NCBI RefSeq assembly: GCF_003047265.1
Contig: NZ_PZYY01000012.1
Span: forward strand, 1-64,000
Direction of reading: 5' to 3'
Source: Nocardioides terrigena
GTDB taxonomy: Bacteria; Actinomycetota; Actinomycetes; Propionibacteriales; Nocardioidaceae
DNA: 64,000 nucleotides
The position numbers and the translations under genes were made by a program. The notes below the pieces were generated by a model. That model did no database searches. It was not told the origin of the DNA and saw nothing but the letters and a program-made list of their open reading frames with translations. This document shows, piece by piece, positions 7,794 through 17,151 of this stretch (position 1 is the first letter of the stretch; the number at the start of each line of letters is the position of its first letter).

Positions 7794-9254
7794 GTGAGCG
7801 TCACCCCGGTCTCCCTCCACCTGCACGACCACTTCGCCCGAGAGGTGGGCGAGATGGCCGTCCCCTGGCAGGCCGAGCCCACCCCGGACCCCCGCCTGCT
7901 GGCCGTCAACGACCGCCTGGCCGGCGACCTGGGCCTGGACCCGGCCTGGCTGCGGACCCCCGAGGGGATCGGGCTGATGACCGGCACCCGCCTGCCGGAC
8001 GGTGCCGCGCCCGTGGCGCAGGCCTACTCCGGGCACCAGTTCGGGGGCTTCTCCCCGCGGCTGGGCGACGGCCGCGCCCTGCTCGTCGGTGAGCTCGTCG
8101 ACCGCGAGGGCACCCTGCGCGACCTGCACCTCAAGGGATCCGGCCGCACGCCGTTCGCACGCGGTGGCGACGGCCTGGCCGCGGTGGGCCCGATGCTGCG
8201 CGAGTACGTCGTGAGCGAGGCGATGCACGCGCTCGCCATCCCCACGACCCGGGCCCTGGGCGTGGTCGCGACCGGGCGCGACGTGCGCCGGGAGGAGGTC
8301 CTGCCGGGTGCCGTCCTCGCCCGCGTGGCCGGCAGCCACCTGCGCGTCGGGAGCTTCCAGTACGCCGCGGCCACGGGCGACGTCGCGCTGCTGCGCCGTC
8401 TCGCCGACCACGCGATCGCCCGCCACCACCCGGCGGCCGCCACCTCCGAGCGTCCCTACCTCGCCCTGTACGACGCGGTGGTCGCGGCCCAGGCGTCGCT
8501 GGTGGCGCGATGGATGCTGGTCGGCTTCGTCCACGGGGTGATGAACACCGACAACATGACCATCTCGGGCGAGACCATCGACTACGGCCCCTGCGCCTTC
8601 CTGGAAGCCTTCGACCCGGCCACCGTCTACAGCTCGATCGACCACGAGGGCCGCTACTCCTACGGCAACCAGCCCGTCGCGGCCGAGTGGAACCTCGCCC
8701 GACTGGCCGAGGCCCTCCTGCCGCTCCTCGACGACGACCAGGAGCGCGCCGTCGCCCTGGCAACCGACTCGCTCGGTGCCTTCCGGTCCCGGTACTCCGC
8801 GGCATGGGCGGCGGGGATGCGTGCCAAGCTCGGCCTGCCCGTCGGCCTCGAGGACGCCGTGGCGACCACCCTGGTCGACGAGCTGCTGGCGCTGGCCGAG
8901 CGCAGCCACGTCGACCACACGTCGCTCTACCGTGCCCTGGCCTCGGCGGCCCGCGGCGACGCGGAGGCGGCCCGGGGGCTCTTCCTCGACCTGTCCGACT
9001 TCGACGACTGGTGCGCCCGGTGGCGGGCCACGGGGCCCGACCCCGACGCCATGGACCGCACCAACCCGCTCCGCATCCCCCGCAACCACCTCGTCGAGGA
9101 GGCGCTCGACGCGGCGACGTCCGGTGACCTGGACCCCTTCGAGCGCCTGGTCGAGGCCGTCACCTCGCCCTTCGACGACCGGCCCGGGCTCGAGAGGTAC
9201 GCCGCCCCGGCTCCCGACGACTTCGGCACCTACCGCACCTTCTGCGGGACCTGA
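7794..9254 (+). CDS. selO: protein adenylyltransferase SelO (YdiU family)
   Basis: This 486-residue pseudokinase-fold protein is the SelO/YdiU family, which transfers AMP from ATP to Ser, Thr or Tyr of target proteins. Recognisable blocks are AYSGHQFGGFSPRLGDGRALLVGE, then LKGSGRTPFARGGDG with the nucleotide-binding Lys-Gly-Ser-Gly-Arg segment, YVVSEAMHALAIPTTR, and the catalytic NTDNMTI and DYGPCAF motifs that bind the metal. The length is normal for the family and lacks the selenocysteine C-terminal extension of eukaryotic forms. The GTG start at 7794 fits the position of the -10 element. It is a single gene; the partner substrates cannot be inferred. Confidence 0.93.
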   Translation: MSVTPVSLHLHDHFAREVGEMAVPWQAEPTPDPRLLAVNDRLAGDLGLDPAWLRTPEGIGLMTGTRLPDGAAPVAQAYSGHQFGGFSPRLGDGRALLVGELVDREGTLRDLHLKGSGRTPFARGGDGLAAVGPMLREYVVSEAMHALAIPTTRALGVVATGRDVRREEVLPGAVLARVAGSHLRVGSFQYAAATGDVALLRRLADHAIARHHPAAATSERPYLALYDAVVAAQASLVARWMLVGFVHGVMNTDNMTISGETIDYGPCAFLEAFDPATVYSSIDHEGRYSYGNQPVAAEWNLARLAEALLPLLDDDQERAVALATDSLGAFRSRYSAAWAAGMRAKLGLPVGLEDAVATTLVDELLALAERSHVDHTSLYRALASAARGDAEAARGLFLDLSDFDDWCARWRATGPDPDAMDRTNPLRIPRNHLVEEALDAATSGDLDPFERLVEAVTSPFDDRPGLERYAAPAPDDFGTYRTFCGT

Positions 9255-9321
9255 GGCCTAGCCACCGGACCCTCGAGTGCGTGAGGATCGTGACCCCCGT
9301 CACATCCCCGAGGAGACCGGC

Positions 9322-11211
9322 ATGACCGACGTGCTGCCCGATTCCGTCCACCCCGACGTCGCCGCGGACCGCACGCGGATCCAGGAGGCGGTCGCCGGCC
9401 GCACCCTCATCGACGCGCTGGCCGACACCGCAGCGGCCCACGCCGACGAGCCGGCCTACTCCGACAGGCACGGGGTCGCGGAGGACGAGTCCTGGCGCAC
9501 GCTCACCTGGGCGCAGACCCGCGAGACCGCCCTCGACGTGGCCGCCGCGCTCGTCGGGGCGGGCGTGCAGGTCGGCGACACCGTCGCGATCATGGCCACC
9601 AACAGGATCGAGCACCTGGTGGGCGACATGGGCGCGGTGCACGCCGCGGCGACCCCGATGTCGATCTACAACACCCTCTCCCCCGAGCAGGTGTCCTTCA
9701 TCGCCGGCGAGTCGAGCCCGAAGGTGGCGATCCTCGAGGGCACCGACCAGCTCGAGCGCTGGGAAGGCGCCCTCGACGCGGTCGCCACGGTCGTGGTGCT
9801 CGACGCGGCACAGGCCCCGGACGGCGACCGCTTCGTGACCTGGGACGACTTCGTCGCCCGCGGCGCGGCGTACCGGCACGAGCACGCCGAGGAGATCGAG
9901 CAGCGCCACCGGGACCTCGACCCCGATGCGCCGGCGACGATCCTCTACACGTCCGGCACCACCGGCAACCCCAAGGGCGTCGTGCTCACCCACCACAACG
10001 TCCTCTACGAGGCCGTCAGCACCATGGAGGCCGCCGGCTTCGGCGAGCCCCAGCGCCAGATCAGCTACCTGCCGCTGGCCCACATCGCCGAGCGGATCCT
10101 CGGCCTCTACGGCCCGCAGGTGGTCGGCGGGCACGTGCACTGCATCGGCGACCCCGCACAGCTGCTGGCGACCCTCGGCGAGGTGCACCCCACGGCGTTC
10201 TTCGGCGTCCCGCGCGTGTGGGAGAAGATCAAGACGGGGCTCTCCGCCAAGCTCGCGGCCGATCCCAACCCCGACAACGTCAAGCTCGTGCAGGACTCGA
10301 TGGCCGCGGCCCTGACCTGGGTGCAGGCCCAGGAGGTCGGCGGCACGATGACGCCGGAGATCCAGGCGGCGTACGACGAGGCCGACGCCGCGATCCTCGG
10401 TTTCCTCAAGCTGCTGCTCGGCCTCGACCAGGTGACGTGGGCCGGCTCCGCCGCGGCCCCGATGCCGCTCGAGGTCGCCAAGTTCATGGCCGGCCTCGGC
10501 CTCATCGTCTACGACGTCTACGGCATGACCGAGACGTGCGGCGCGGTCACCGCCAACGGGCCCGGCGGCTTCCGCCTCGGCACGGTCGGCCGGGCCACGC
10601 CGGGCATGGAGGTCAAGCTCGGCGAGGACAACGAGGTGCTCGTCCGCGGGCCGGTCATCACCCCCGGCTACCACCGCCAGGAACAGGCCACCCGCAACCT
10701 CATCGACGCCGACGGGTGGGTCCACACCGGCGACATCGGCACGCTCGACGAGGAAGGCTTCTTCGCGATCGTCGACCGCAAGAAGGAGCTGATCATCACC
10801 TCGGCCGGCAAGAACATCGCCCCCTCCAACATCGAGAACTACCTCAAGGAGTCGCCGATCGTCGGCCACGCGATGGCCATCGGCGACAACCGCTCGCACG
10901 TCGTCGCGATCCTTACCCTCGACGGCGAGGTCGCCCCGGTGCTGGCCCAGGCGCGCGGCATCGAGTTCACCGACCTCGCCGACCTGTCGGCGCGGCCGGA
11001 GATCCGGGCGATGGCGCAGGACGCGGTCGACAAGGCCAACGCCCGCCTCTCGCGACCCGAGCAGGTCAAGGCCTGGGAGCTCCTGCCGGAGGAGTGGACG
11101 GCCGAGTCGGAGGAGCTCACGCCGACGCTCAAGCTCAAGCGGCGCGTCGTCAACAGCAAGTACGCCGACGTGGTCGAGCGGCTCTACGCGGCGCGCCCTG
11201 CCGAGGAGTGA
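9322..11211 (+). CDS. long-chain fatty-acid--CoA ligase (FadD15-like)
   Basis: A 629-residue AMP-forming acyl-CoA synthetase. The P-loop YTSGTTGNPKGVVLTH, the A5 motif YGMTETCG, the A7 HTGDIGTLDEEGFFAIVDRKKELI and the A10-type SAGKNIAPSNIEN are all intact. The order and length match the FadD15/long-chain group that activates fatty acids to acyl-CoA through an acyl-adenylate. The ATG at 9322 is chosen because an AGGAG site lies 7 nt upstream. The stop overlaps the start of the glycerophosphodiester phosphodiesterase gene, suggesting linked use of fatty acids and glycerol-phosphodiesters from lipid turnover. Confidence 0.93.
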   Translation: MTDVLPDSVHPDVAADRTRIQEAVAGRTLIDALADTAAAHADEPAYSDRHGVAEDESWRTLTWAQTRETALDVAAALVGAGVQVGDTVAIMATNRIEHLVGDMGAVHAAATPMSIYNTLSPEQVSFIAGESSPKVAILEGTDQLERWEGALDAVATVVVLDAAQAPDGDRFVTWDDFVARGAAYRHEHAEEIEQRHRDLDPDAPATILYTSGTTGNPKGVVLTHHNVLYEAVSTMEAAGFGEPQRQISYLPLAHIAERILGLYGPQVVGGHVHCIGDPAQLLATLGEVHPTAFFGVPRVWEKIKTGLSAKLAADPNPDNVKLVQDSMAAALTWVQAQEVGGTMTPEIQAAYDEADAAILGFLKLLLGLDQVTWAGSAAAPMPLEVAKFMAGLGLIVYDVYGMTETCGAVTANGPGGFRLGTVGRATPGMEVKLGEDNEVLVRGPVITPGYHRQEQATRNLIDADGWVHTGDIGTLDEEGFFAIVDRKKELIITSAGKNIAPSNIENYLKESPIVGHAMAIGDNRSHVVAILTLDGEVAPVLAQARGIEFTDLADLSARPEIRAMAQDAVDKANARLSRPEQVKAWELLPEEWTAESEELTPTLKLKRRVVNSKYADVVERLYAARPAEE

Positions 11212-12059
11212 CCTTCGACGCTGTGCCGTTGCCCGTCTTCGACGTCGAGGCCCACCGCGGGGGCGCCGGACTCTGGCCGGAGAACACCCTGGAGGCCTTC
11301 GGCCGGGCCCTCGCGCTCGGCGTGTCGACGCTCGAGCTCGACGTGCACCTGACCGCCGGGGACGACGTGGTGGTCTCGCACGACCCGGCGCTGGCCGACG
11401 CCCGGCGCATCCGCACCCTGACCCGCGCCGACCTGCCGCCGACGATGCCGCTGCTGCGCCAGGTGGCGGCCCTGCTCGACGAGCGCGGCGCGGACGACGT
11501 CGGGGTCAACCTGGAGATCAAGTACGACGCCCTCGCGGCCGACGACCTGACGTCGCGCCGGGACTTCGTCGAGGTCGTCGTGGACGCGATCCGCATCGAC
11601 GGGCTCGTCGGGCGCACCAGCATCCAGTGCTTCGACTGGGGCGTGCTGCGCCTCGTCGGCCGGACCGAGCCGCTGCTCGCGCGCAACCTGCTGGTCTCAC
11701 CGCGCTACCTCCGGGCCTCCGCCGACGGCCCGTCCCCGTGGTTCGACGGCCTCGAGGTGGAGGAGCACTTCGTGCGGACCGCCGCCGCCCAGGGCTTCGA
11801 CGCCGTCTCCCCCATCCACGGCAGCCCCTTCACGTCCGGCGTCGACGACCCGGCGTACGTCCCGTTCACGACCCCGGAGCTGGTCGCGGACGCACACGCC
11901 GCCGGCCTGCGGGTCATCCCCTACGTCGTCGACGACCCACCGACGATGCGGACGCTCCTCCGGGCCGGCGTGGACGGGCTGATCACCAACCGGCCCGACC
12001 TGCTGCGCGACGTGCTCGCGGCGGCCGGGCGCGACCTGCCGCCCGCCCATACCTCATAA
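11208..12059 (+). CDS. glycerophosphodiester phosphodiesterase
   Basis: A 283-residue GDPD TIM-barrel enzyme without a signal peptide, so cytosolic. The catalytic series is visible: AHRGGAGLWPENT with the first His-Arg, LELDVHLT with the metal-binding Glu and Asp, and SHDPA with the second His; NLEIK supplies a further metal ligand. It cleaves deacylated phospholipids to glycerol 3-phosphate and an alcohol. The GTG start is inferred from the GTGA overlap at 11208-11211 with the acyl-CoA ligase and from the GAGG just upstream; a second GTG at 11223 is possible. glpD lies elsewhere in the window and could consume its product. Confidence 0.9.
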   Translation: MTFDAVPLPVFDVEAHRGGAGLWPENTLEAFGRALALGVSTLELDVHLTAGDDVVVSHDPALADARRIRTLTRADLPPTMPLLRQVAALLDERGADDVGVNLEIKYDALAADDLTSRRDFVEVVVDAIRIDGLVGRTSIQCFDWGVLRLVGRTEPLLARNLLVSPRYLRASADGPSPWFDGLEVEEHFVRTAAAQGFDAVSPIHGSPFTSGVDDPAYVPFTTPELVADAHAAGLRVIPYVVDDPPTMRTLLRAGVDGLITNRPDLLRDVLAAAGRDLPPAHTS

Positions 12060-12143
12060 AGGGGTGACTGGTCTAGACCCCCGCACGCGGGTCAGGGAAA
12101 TTCCTGATGCGCAGTGTCGGTGGGTTCTGTTGCACTGGTGGTC
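12060..12143. promoter_or_regulatory. palindromes upstream of the MMPL gene
   Basis: The 84 bp between the phosphodiesterase and the MMPL gene holds a perfect 10 bp palindrome GGTCTAGACC (12070-12079), similar in form to GntR-family operators, and a TCAGG-N6-CCTGA inverted repeat (12092-12107). No terminator with a strong stem was found, so read-through from the lipid genes is possible. Confidence 0.4.
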
Positions 12144-14291
12144 ATGAACCGCCAGCTCGCAGGGGCCCTCACCGGACGCGTCACCAAGTGGATCGTGCTC
12201 GTCGTGTGGCTGCTGGTCGCCGCCGGGTCCGCGACCTTCGCGGCCAAGCTCGCCGACGTCCAGAACAACGAGGCCTCGTCGTGGCTGCCGGAGTCCGCCG
12301 AGTCGACCCGCGCCTTCGAGAAGCTCGAGCCCTTCCAGGACCCCAACGCCATCCCGACCCTCGTCGTCTACGAGCGTGACGGCGGCCTGACGGAGGACGA
12401 CCTCGCCGCCATCGAGGAGCACGCCGCCGAGTTCGCCGCGATGGAGGGCCTGGCCAAGGCCCGGGAGGGACGCGCCCCGTCGGTGGTGAGCCCGGCCATC
12501 GCCGAGCAGGTGGGCTTCCCCGCCGTCTCCCAGGACGGCACGGTCGCCCAGACCAGCGTGACCTTCGACCTCGGCTCCGAGGGCTGGAACCAGATGCCCG
12601 ACATCGCCGACGAGCTCCGGAGCATCGCCGAGCTCGAGGGCGTCGAGGTCTACGTCGCGGGCGCCGGCGGGCAGGCAGCCGACTCGGCCGAGGCGTTCGG
12701 GGGCATCGACAGCACCCTGCTCGGCGCCACCCTCAGCGTCGTCATCCTGATCCTGCTGTTCACCTACCGCAGCCCGATCCTGTGGATCCTGCCGATCTTC
12801 AGCGCGATCGTGGCCCTCTTCGTCTCCCAGGCCCTCATCTACTTCCTGGCCAGGGACGCCGGCCTGACCGTCAACGGGCAGTCCTACGCGATCCTGACCA
12901 TCCTGGTGATCGGCGCCGGCACCGACTACGCCCTGCTGCTGGTCGCGCGCTACCGCGAGGAGCTGCGGCGCCATGAGGACCGGCACGAGGCGATGGCGTT
13001 CGCGCTGCACCGGGCCGCACCGGCCCTGCTGGCCAGTGCCGCGACCGTCGCGCTCGGCATGTTGTGCCTGCTCTTCGCCGAGATGAACTCCACCGCCGGC
13101 CTCGGCCCGGTGGCGGCCATCGGCGTCGCCGTGACCTTCCTGGTGATGGTGACCCTCCTGCCCGCGCTGCTGGTGATCACCGGCCGGTGGATCTTCTGGC
13201 CGCGGCGCCCGGGATACGGCTCGCCCGAGCCGACCCAGACCGGCATCTGGGCCAAGGTCGGCCGCTGGATCGCGCCGCGCCCGCGCCAGGTCTGGGTGGT
13301 CACCTCGGTGGTGCTCGCCATCGCGTGCCTCGGCATGCTGCGCCTCGACACCAACGGCTTGTCGACCGAGGACTCCTACACCCAGGAGTTCCAGTCGGTC
13401 ACCGGTCAGCAGGTGCTGGTGGACGCCGGCCTGGTCGACCAGTCCAACACCGTCATGGTGGTGGGCAACGCCGGCAGCGAGGAGGCGATCACCGAGGCCC
13501 TCACCGGCCTCGACAACGTCGAGCCGCCCAAGCCCGCGGTCACCGCCGGTGACGTCACCTTCGTCGAGGCCGCGATCGGCTCTGACCCGGCGTCCCCCGA
13601 GGCCTTCGTCACCGTCGAGCGGGTCCGTGACGCCGTCCACGCCGTCGACGGCGCCGACGCCCTCGTCGGCGGCAACTCGGCGTTCTTCCTCGACACCCGC
13701 GACGCCGCCAACCGCGACAACTTGGTGATCATCCCGATCATCCTGCTGCTCGTGCTGCTGATCCTGGTGGCCCTGCTGCGGTCCGTGCTGGCACCACTCA
13801 TCCTGATCGCCACCGTGGTGCTGTCCTTCGGCGGCGCGATGGGCATCTCGGCCCTGCTCTTCGAGTACGTCTTCGGCTTCGCCGGGTCCGATCCCGGGTT
13901 CCCGTTGTTCGCCTTCGTGTTCCTGGTGGCCCTGGGGATCGACTACAACATCTTCCTGATGACCCGGGTGCGGGAGGAGACGATGCACTTCGGCACGCGC
14001 AAGGGCGCCCTGGTGGCGCTCACCTCCACCGGTGGGGTCATCACCAGCGCCGGGCTGGTGCTGGCGGCGACGTTCCTGGTGCTGGGCACCATCCCGGTCG
14101 TGTTCCTCGCGCAGCTCGGCGTCGCGGTCGCTCTCGGCGTCATCCTCGACACCATGATCGTCCGCTCCGTGCTCGTCACCGCGATCAACATGGACCTCGG
14201 CGGCAAGATCTGGTGGCCCAGCAAGCTCGACCGGGAGGACCACCACCTCACCGTCGAGGAGGTCCGGGCCCCGATCGAGACCGTGCACTGA
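12144..14291 (+). CDS. MMPL family transporter
   Basis: A 715-residue RND-type exporter of the MMPL family. It has one helix at residues about 10-33, a large extracytoplasmic loop, five helices with the GAGTDYALLLVARYREEL motif, a second loop, and a second helix bundle with LGIDYNIFLMTRVREE. The paired Asp-Tyr motifs in the fourth helix of each half are the proton-relay residues of MmpL proteins. Family members export lipids or lipophilic compounds. It lies after lipid-metabolism genes on the same strand. The ATG at 12144 (first ATG before the TM segment) is preferred over an upstream ATG at 12114. The stop abuts the convergent neighbour's stop with no space between (TGATCA). Confidence 0.9.
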   Translation: MNRQLAGALTGRVTKWIVLVVWLLVAAGSATFAAKLADVQNNEASSWLPESAESTRAFEKLEPFQDPNAIPTLVVYERDGGLTEDDLAAIEEHAAEFAAMEGLAKAREGRAPSVVSPAIAEQVGFPAVSQDGTVAQTSVTFDLGSEGWNQMPDIADELRSIAELEGVEVYVAGAGGQAADSAEAFGGIDSTLLGATLSVVILILLFTYRSPILWILPIFSAIVALFVSQALIYFLARDAGLTVNGQSYAILTILVIGAGTDYALLLVARYREELRRHEDRHEAMAFALHRAAPALLASAATVALGMLCLLFAEMNSTAGLGPVAAIGVAVTFLVMVTLLPALLVITGRWIFWPRRPGYGSPEPTQTGIWAKVGRWIAPRPRQVWVVTSVVLAIACLGMLRLDTNGLSTEDSYTQEFQSVTGQQVLVDAGLVDQSNTVMVVGNAGSEEAITEALTGLDNVEPPKPAVTAGDVTFVEAAIGSDPASPEAFVTVERVRDAVHAVDGADALVGGNSAFFLDTRDAANRDNLVIIPIILLLVLLILVALLRSVLAPLILIATVVLSFGGAMGISALLFEYVFGFAGSDPGFPLFAFVFLVALGIDYNIFLMTRVREETMHFGTRKGALVALTSTGGVITSAGLVLAATFLVLGTIPVVFLAQLGVAVALGVILDTMIVRSVLVTAINMDLGGKIWWPSKLDREDHHLTVEEVRAPIETVH

Positions 14292-15560
14292 TCAGTAGCG
14301 CAGGTCCACCCAGACCTGGCGGTGGTCGGACGTCGGGACCCCGGTGAAGGGCCAGCGGCTCGGGTCGTAGTCGCCGGTCAGGCGATAGAGCGGGTCCGCG
14401 TCGACCGGCCAGAAGATGCCCGACCCGACGACCTTCGTCCCCTTCGACGGCAGCACGTAGTCGACGCGCAGGTTGCCGGGCGCCCCGTCCGCGAAGTCCG
14501 CGGTGTCCAGCGCCGGGTCGCCCGCGTGGCCCAGGTTGGCGCCGCCCTGGTCGACGGCCTCGACACCACCCGCGGAGGTGGGCCGCGGGTCGCGGACCCG
14601 CGGGTGCCGCAGCAGCTGGTCGATCGCACTGTCGACCGAGTCGCCGTCGGCCGGGTCGGCGTTCTGGTCGCCGGCGATCACGAAGGACTCGCCCTTCGCC
14701 AGTCCGCCGTACCGGCCGTCGTCGTCGTAGACGTACGCCGCGCGCCGAGCGCTCGGCGCGACGTAGTCGGCCCAGAAGCGGATCTCGTCGTGGTTGCGCA
14801 GGCCGTTGCGGTCCTCGGGCCCGTCGAAGGTGGGCGGAGTCGGGTGCGAGACGAGGAAGTGCACGGTCTCGTCACCGATCTCGATCGGCACGTCCCAGTG
14901 CGACTTGGAGGAGAGGCGGACGTCCTCGAGCTCCTCGGGCGAGTACCAGTCCGCCGGCGCCGGGGTGGCCGGGTCGTCGGGCAGGAGCGCACCCGGCATG
15001 TCGGCCCAGCGGAAGGTCTGGAAGGTCCGCACGGCGTCGGTGTCGATGGGATACCGCGAGTAGACGACCATGCCGTACTGGCCGGGGAACAGCCCGAAGC
15101 CGAAGGCGTCGTCACCACCCCCGACCGACCCGTCGTTGTTGAGGTCGTGCCCGCTCGGGATTCCGGTGTTGGACGGCGCGACGTACGCGTAGGGGTAGGC
15201 GATCGGACGCGCGTCCCCGTGCCCGACCTCGAGGAAGTTGTCGCGGAACAGGTCCACGGCCTCCGGGTCGACGTCGAACTCGTTGACCAGCAGCACGTCG
15301 GGGCGCGTGCGCTGGATGGTCTCGGCCACGTTGTGCGCCTGCCGGACCGGGCCCGTGTCCGCCTTCGGGGTGGACAGGTCCGCGGCGAGCCCGCCCGCGG
15401 TGGCGCGGTTGAGCGAGGCGTTGAAGGTGGAGAAGCGCACGGTCTCGCGTGTGCCGGGTCCGTGGCCGCCCCGATCCGCCTGGGCCGGGGCGAGGGTGGC
15501 GAGGGGAACGGCGGCGAGCACGGCCGCGAGTCCGGCGCCGAGCAGGGTGGTGCGTCGCAT
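14292..15560 (-). CDS. secreted endonuclease/exonuclease/phosphatase family protein
   Basis: A 422-residue exported protein with a signal peptide (residues 1-28, cleavage after AQA). The mature part has the EEP fold hallmarks: STFNASL at the start, DVLLVNEFDVD with the catalytic-metal Glu, GQYGMVVYSRYPI, VIAGDQNADP with the Asp-x-Asn pair, and STSDHRQVWVDL with the terminal Asp-His. A DLNNDGSVGGGDD insertion looks like a calcium loop. Substrates may be nucleic acid or phosphoesters. AGG/GAGGT upstream of the ATG at 15560 is a good ribosome binding site. It is downstream of the arylsulfotransferase-like gene on the same strand. Confidence 0.88.
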   Translation of the reverse strand: MRRTTLLGAGLAAVLAAVPLATLAPAQADRGGHGPGTRETVRFSTFNASLNRATAGGLAADLSTPKADTGPVRQAHNVAETIQRTRPDVLLVNEFDVDPEAVDLFRDNFLEVGHGDARPIAYPYAYVAPSNTGIPSGHDLNNDGSVGGGDDAFGFGLFPGQYGMVVYSRYPIDTDAVRTFQTFRWADMPGALLPDDPATPAPADWYSPEELEDVRLSSKSHWDVPIEIGDETVHFLVSHPTPPTFDGPEDRNGLRNHDEIRFWADYVAPSARRAAYVYDDDGRYGGLAKGESFVIAGDQNADPADGDSVDSAIDQLLRHPRVRDPRPTSAGGVEAVDQGGANLGHAGDPALDTADFADGAPGNLRVDYVLPSKGTKVVGSGIFWPVDADPLYRLTGDYDPSRWPFTGVPTSDHRQVWVDLRY

Positions 15561-15636
15561 CAGGGACCTCCGAGTCGGGTGATGGGTCCCCGCACCCTAG
15601 GCAGCCCGGGTGAACTCCCGGTGTCCGGGGCGCGGG

Positions 15637-17139
15637 TCAGGCCCGGACGGTCCGGGTCCGCCCGACCACGCGGCCGTCGGCGTCCAGGGCCTCGGCCCGC
15701 ACCAGGCGGGCCCCGGTCTCCAGGGCCACGACAGTCTCGAACCCCTCGCGCGGCACCTCGCCGACCGGTCGGAGCCGGTCGGCCCGCTCCCCCGCGAGCA
15801 CCCGCCAGGCGGTCACCTCGGTGGCGCCGTTCCAGGAGACGTACGCCGACCCGTCCGCCACCGCGAGGTCCGGCGGGGTCGCCGGGCGTCCGCGCCACGG
15901 GAAGCGGTAGGACCGGTAGGAGCCCAGCCCCAGGTCGGACAGCTCGAAGACGACCTCGCCGTCCGCGTCGAACTCGGTGGCGTAGGGGTCCATCCCCCAC
16001 CCGACCAGCACGTGGCCGTCGGGGAGGTACTGGGCGTTGCCCATCGCGTAGCCGTACCGGTCCTCGTGGCGCAGCGCCTGGACGAGACGGGCGGTCATCG
16101 CCTCCTCGTCGAGCTCGAAGCGCAGCGCCGCGGACACGGCGTCGGTATCGATCGCGTTCTCGTGGTTGTCGTAGATCGTGAGGGTCCCGTCGGGCTGGCG
16201 ACGGAGGTCGTGCTGCCAGCCGAAGTCGCCGCCCTCGGGCACCTCGAAGTCGCTCCGCCTGCCCCCGAACCGCCACAGCACCTCGCCGGTGCGCCGGTCG
16301 ATCCGGTAGAGGGCACCGGTGTGCCGGGCCGACACGAGGAGCCCGTCGCCGTCCTCCTCGACGGAGTTGACGTGGATCGGGTCGAAGGGCAGCGCGGCCG
16401 TGCCGGTGTCGTCGAGCTCCCGATAGGTGTCGGTGAGGTCGATGTGGTCGAGCCCCTCCCAGTCGAGCAGCACCTCACCGGTCTCCACGTCGACCTCCTG
16501 CAGGCGACCGCCCCAGACGTGGCCGTCCGCCGGCCCGCCGACCGGCGTGAGGTCGTAGGGGATGGTCGGGTAGGACGTCAACAACGCGGTCCCACGGGAC
16601 GTCAGCTGGAACTCGTGGAGGTCGGAGAGGACGCCGTTGCCGCAACGCACCTCGGCCACCGGCAGGTAGCGCTCGTCGAGGATGACCCCCTTGCCGTTGC
16701 CGGCGCCCTCCTTGACCTCCCCGGTCCAGTAGGTCAGCACCGGCCGGCCCCGGTAGGTCTGCACGCGCAGGTCGGTAGCCGCGTTGCCGTCGGGCTCGAT
16801 CCACACCGGCTGGGCACGGTCGTCGTACACGACCCCGCGGAACGTCGGCGTGCGGGGCGTCGTGAAGAGCAGGCCGCCCGAGACCACGGCGCCCTCGCGG
16901 CGCCAGGCGCTCGCCCTGGGCGCGGTCAGCTGGCTGCTGACGAACCGCACCGGCTCGGGCGCCTCCGGGGCATCGGCCTCGGCCGGCTCCTCGCCCGCCG
17001 GCTCCTCCGCGGAACGCTCGGACCACGCCCACCCGGCCCCCACACCGGCCGCACCGAGGGCGACCCCGGCACCGAGAACCAGTACGTCGCGGCGCGCGGG
17101 ACGCGGCCCGCGACCGGCCTCCTCGGTGCTGTGGCTCAT
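15637..17139 (-). CDS. arylsulfotransferase (ASST)-like exported protein
   Basis: The 500-residue protein has an N-terminal RRDVLVLGAGVALG stretch that resembles a twin-arginine signal, then a Glu/Pro-rich linker (residues about 45-65), then a beta-propeller of the arylsulfotransferase family. Typical segments are LHEFQL, FDPIHVNSVEEDGDGLLVSARH, RTGEVLWRFGG, and GWQHDLRRQPDGTLTIYDNHEN, whose His residues include the transient sulfate carrier in characterised ASSTs. Such enzymes move sulfate between phenols without PAPS. A secreted sulfatase occurs 15 kb away but no direct link is shown. A TAGGTT-N6-ATG arrangement suggests its own leaderless promoter. Confidence 0.85.
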   Translation of the reverse strand: MSHSTEEAGRGPRPARRDVLVLGAGVALGAAGVGAGWAWSERSAEEPAGEEPAEADAPEAPEPVRFVSSQLTAPRASAWRREGAVVSGGLLFTTPRTPTFRGVVYDDRAQPVWIEPDGNAATDLRVQTYRGRPVLTYWTGEVKEGAGNGKGVILDERYLPVAEVRCGNGVLSDLHEFQLTSRGTALLTSYPTIPYDLTPVGGPADGHVWGGRLQEVDVETGEVLLDWEGLDHIDLTDTYRELDDTGTAALPFDPIHVNSVEEDGDGLLVSARHTGALYRIDRRTGEVLWRFGGRRSDFEVPEGGDFGWQHDLRRQPDGTLTIYDNHENAIDTDAVSAALRFELDEEAMTARLVQALRHEDRYGYAMGNAQYLPDGHVLVGWGMDPYATEFDADGEVVFELSDLGLGSYRSYRFPWRGRPATPPDLAVADGSAYVSWNGATEVTAWRVLAGERADRLRPVGEVPREGFETVVALETGARLVRAEALDADGRVVGRTRTVRA

Positions 17140-17145
17140 CTCGCC

Positions 17146-17151
17146 AACCTA
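17146..17151 (-). promoter_or_regulatory. -10 element of the ASST-like gene
   Basis: TAGGTT on the minus strand ends six bases before the ATG at 17139, consistent with leaderless transcription. The first three bases are also the TAG stop codon of the upstream gene. Confidence 0.45.

Noticed and set aside
12079..12095. Terminator after the phosphodiesterase gene
   Set aside because: The CCCGC/GCGGG pairing is bulged and short, too weak to call.
12054..14288. A 744-codon minus-strand frame opposite the MMPL gene
   Set aside because: It has no conserved motif and is full of His/Gln/Asp runs; the plus strand has clear MMPL motifs.
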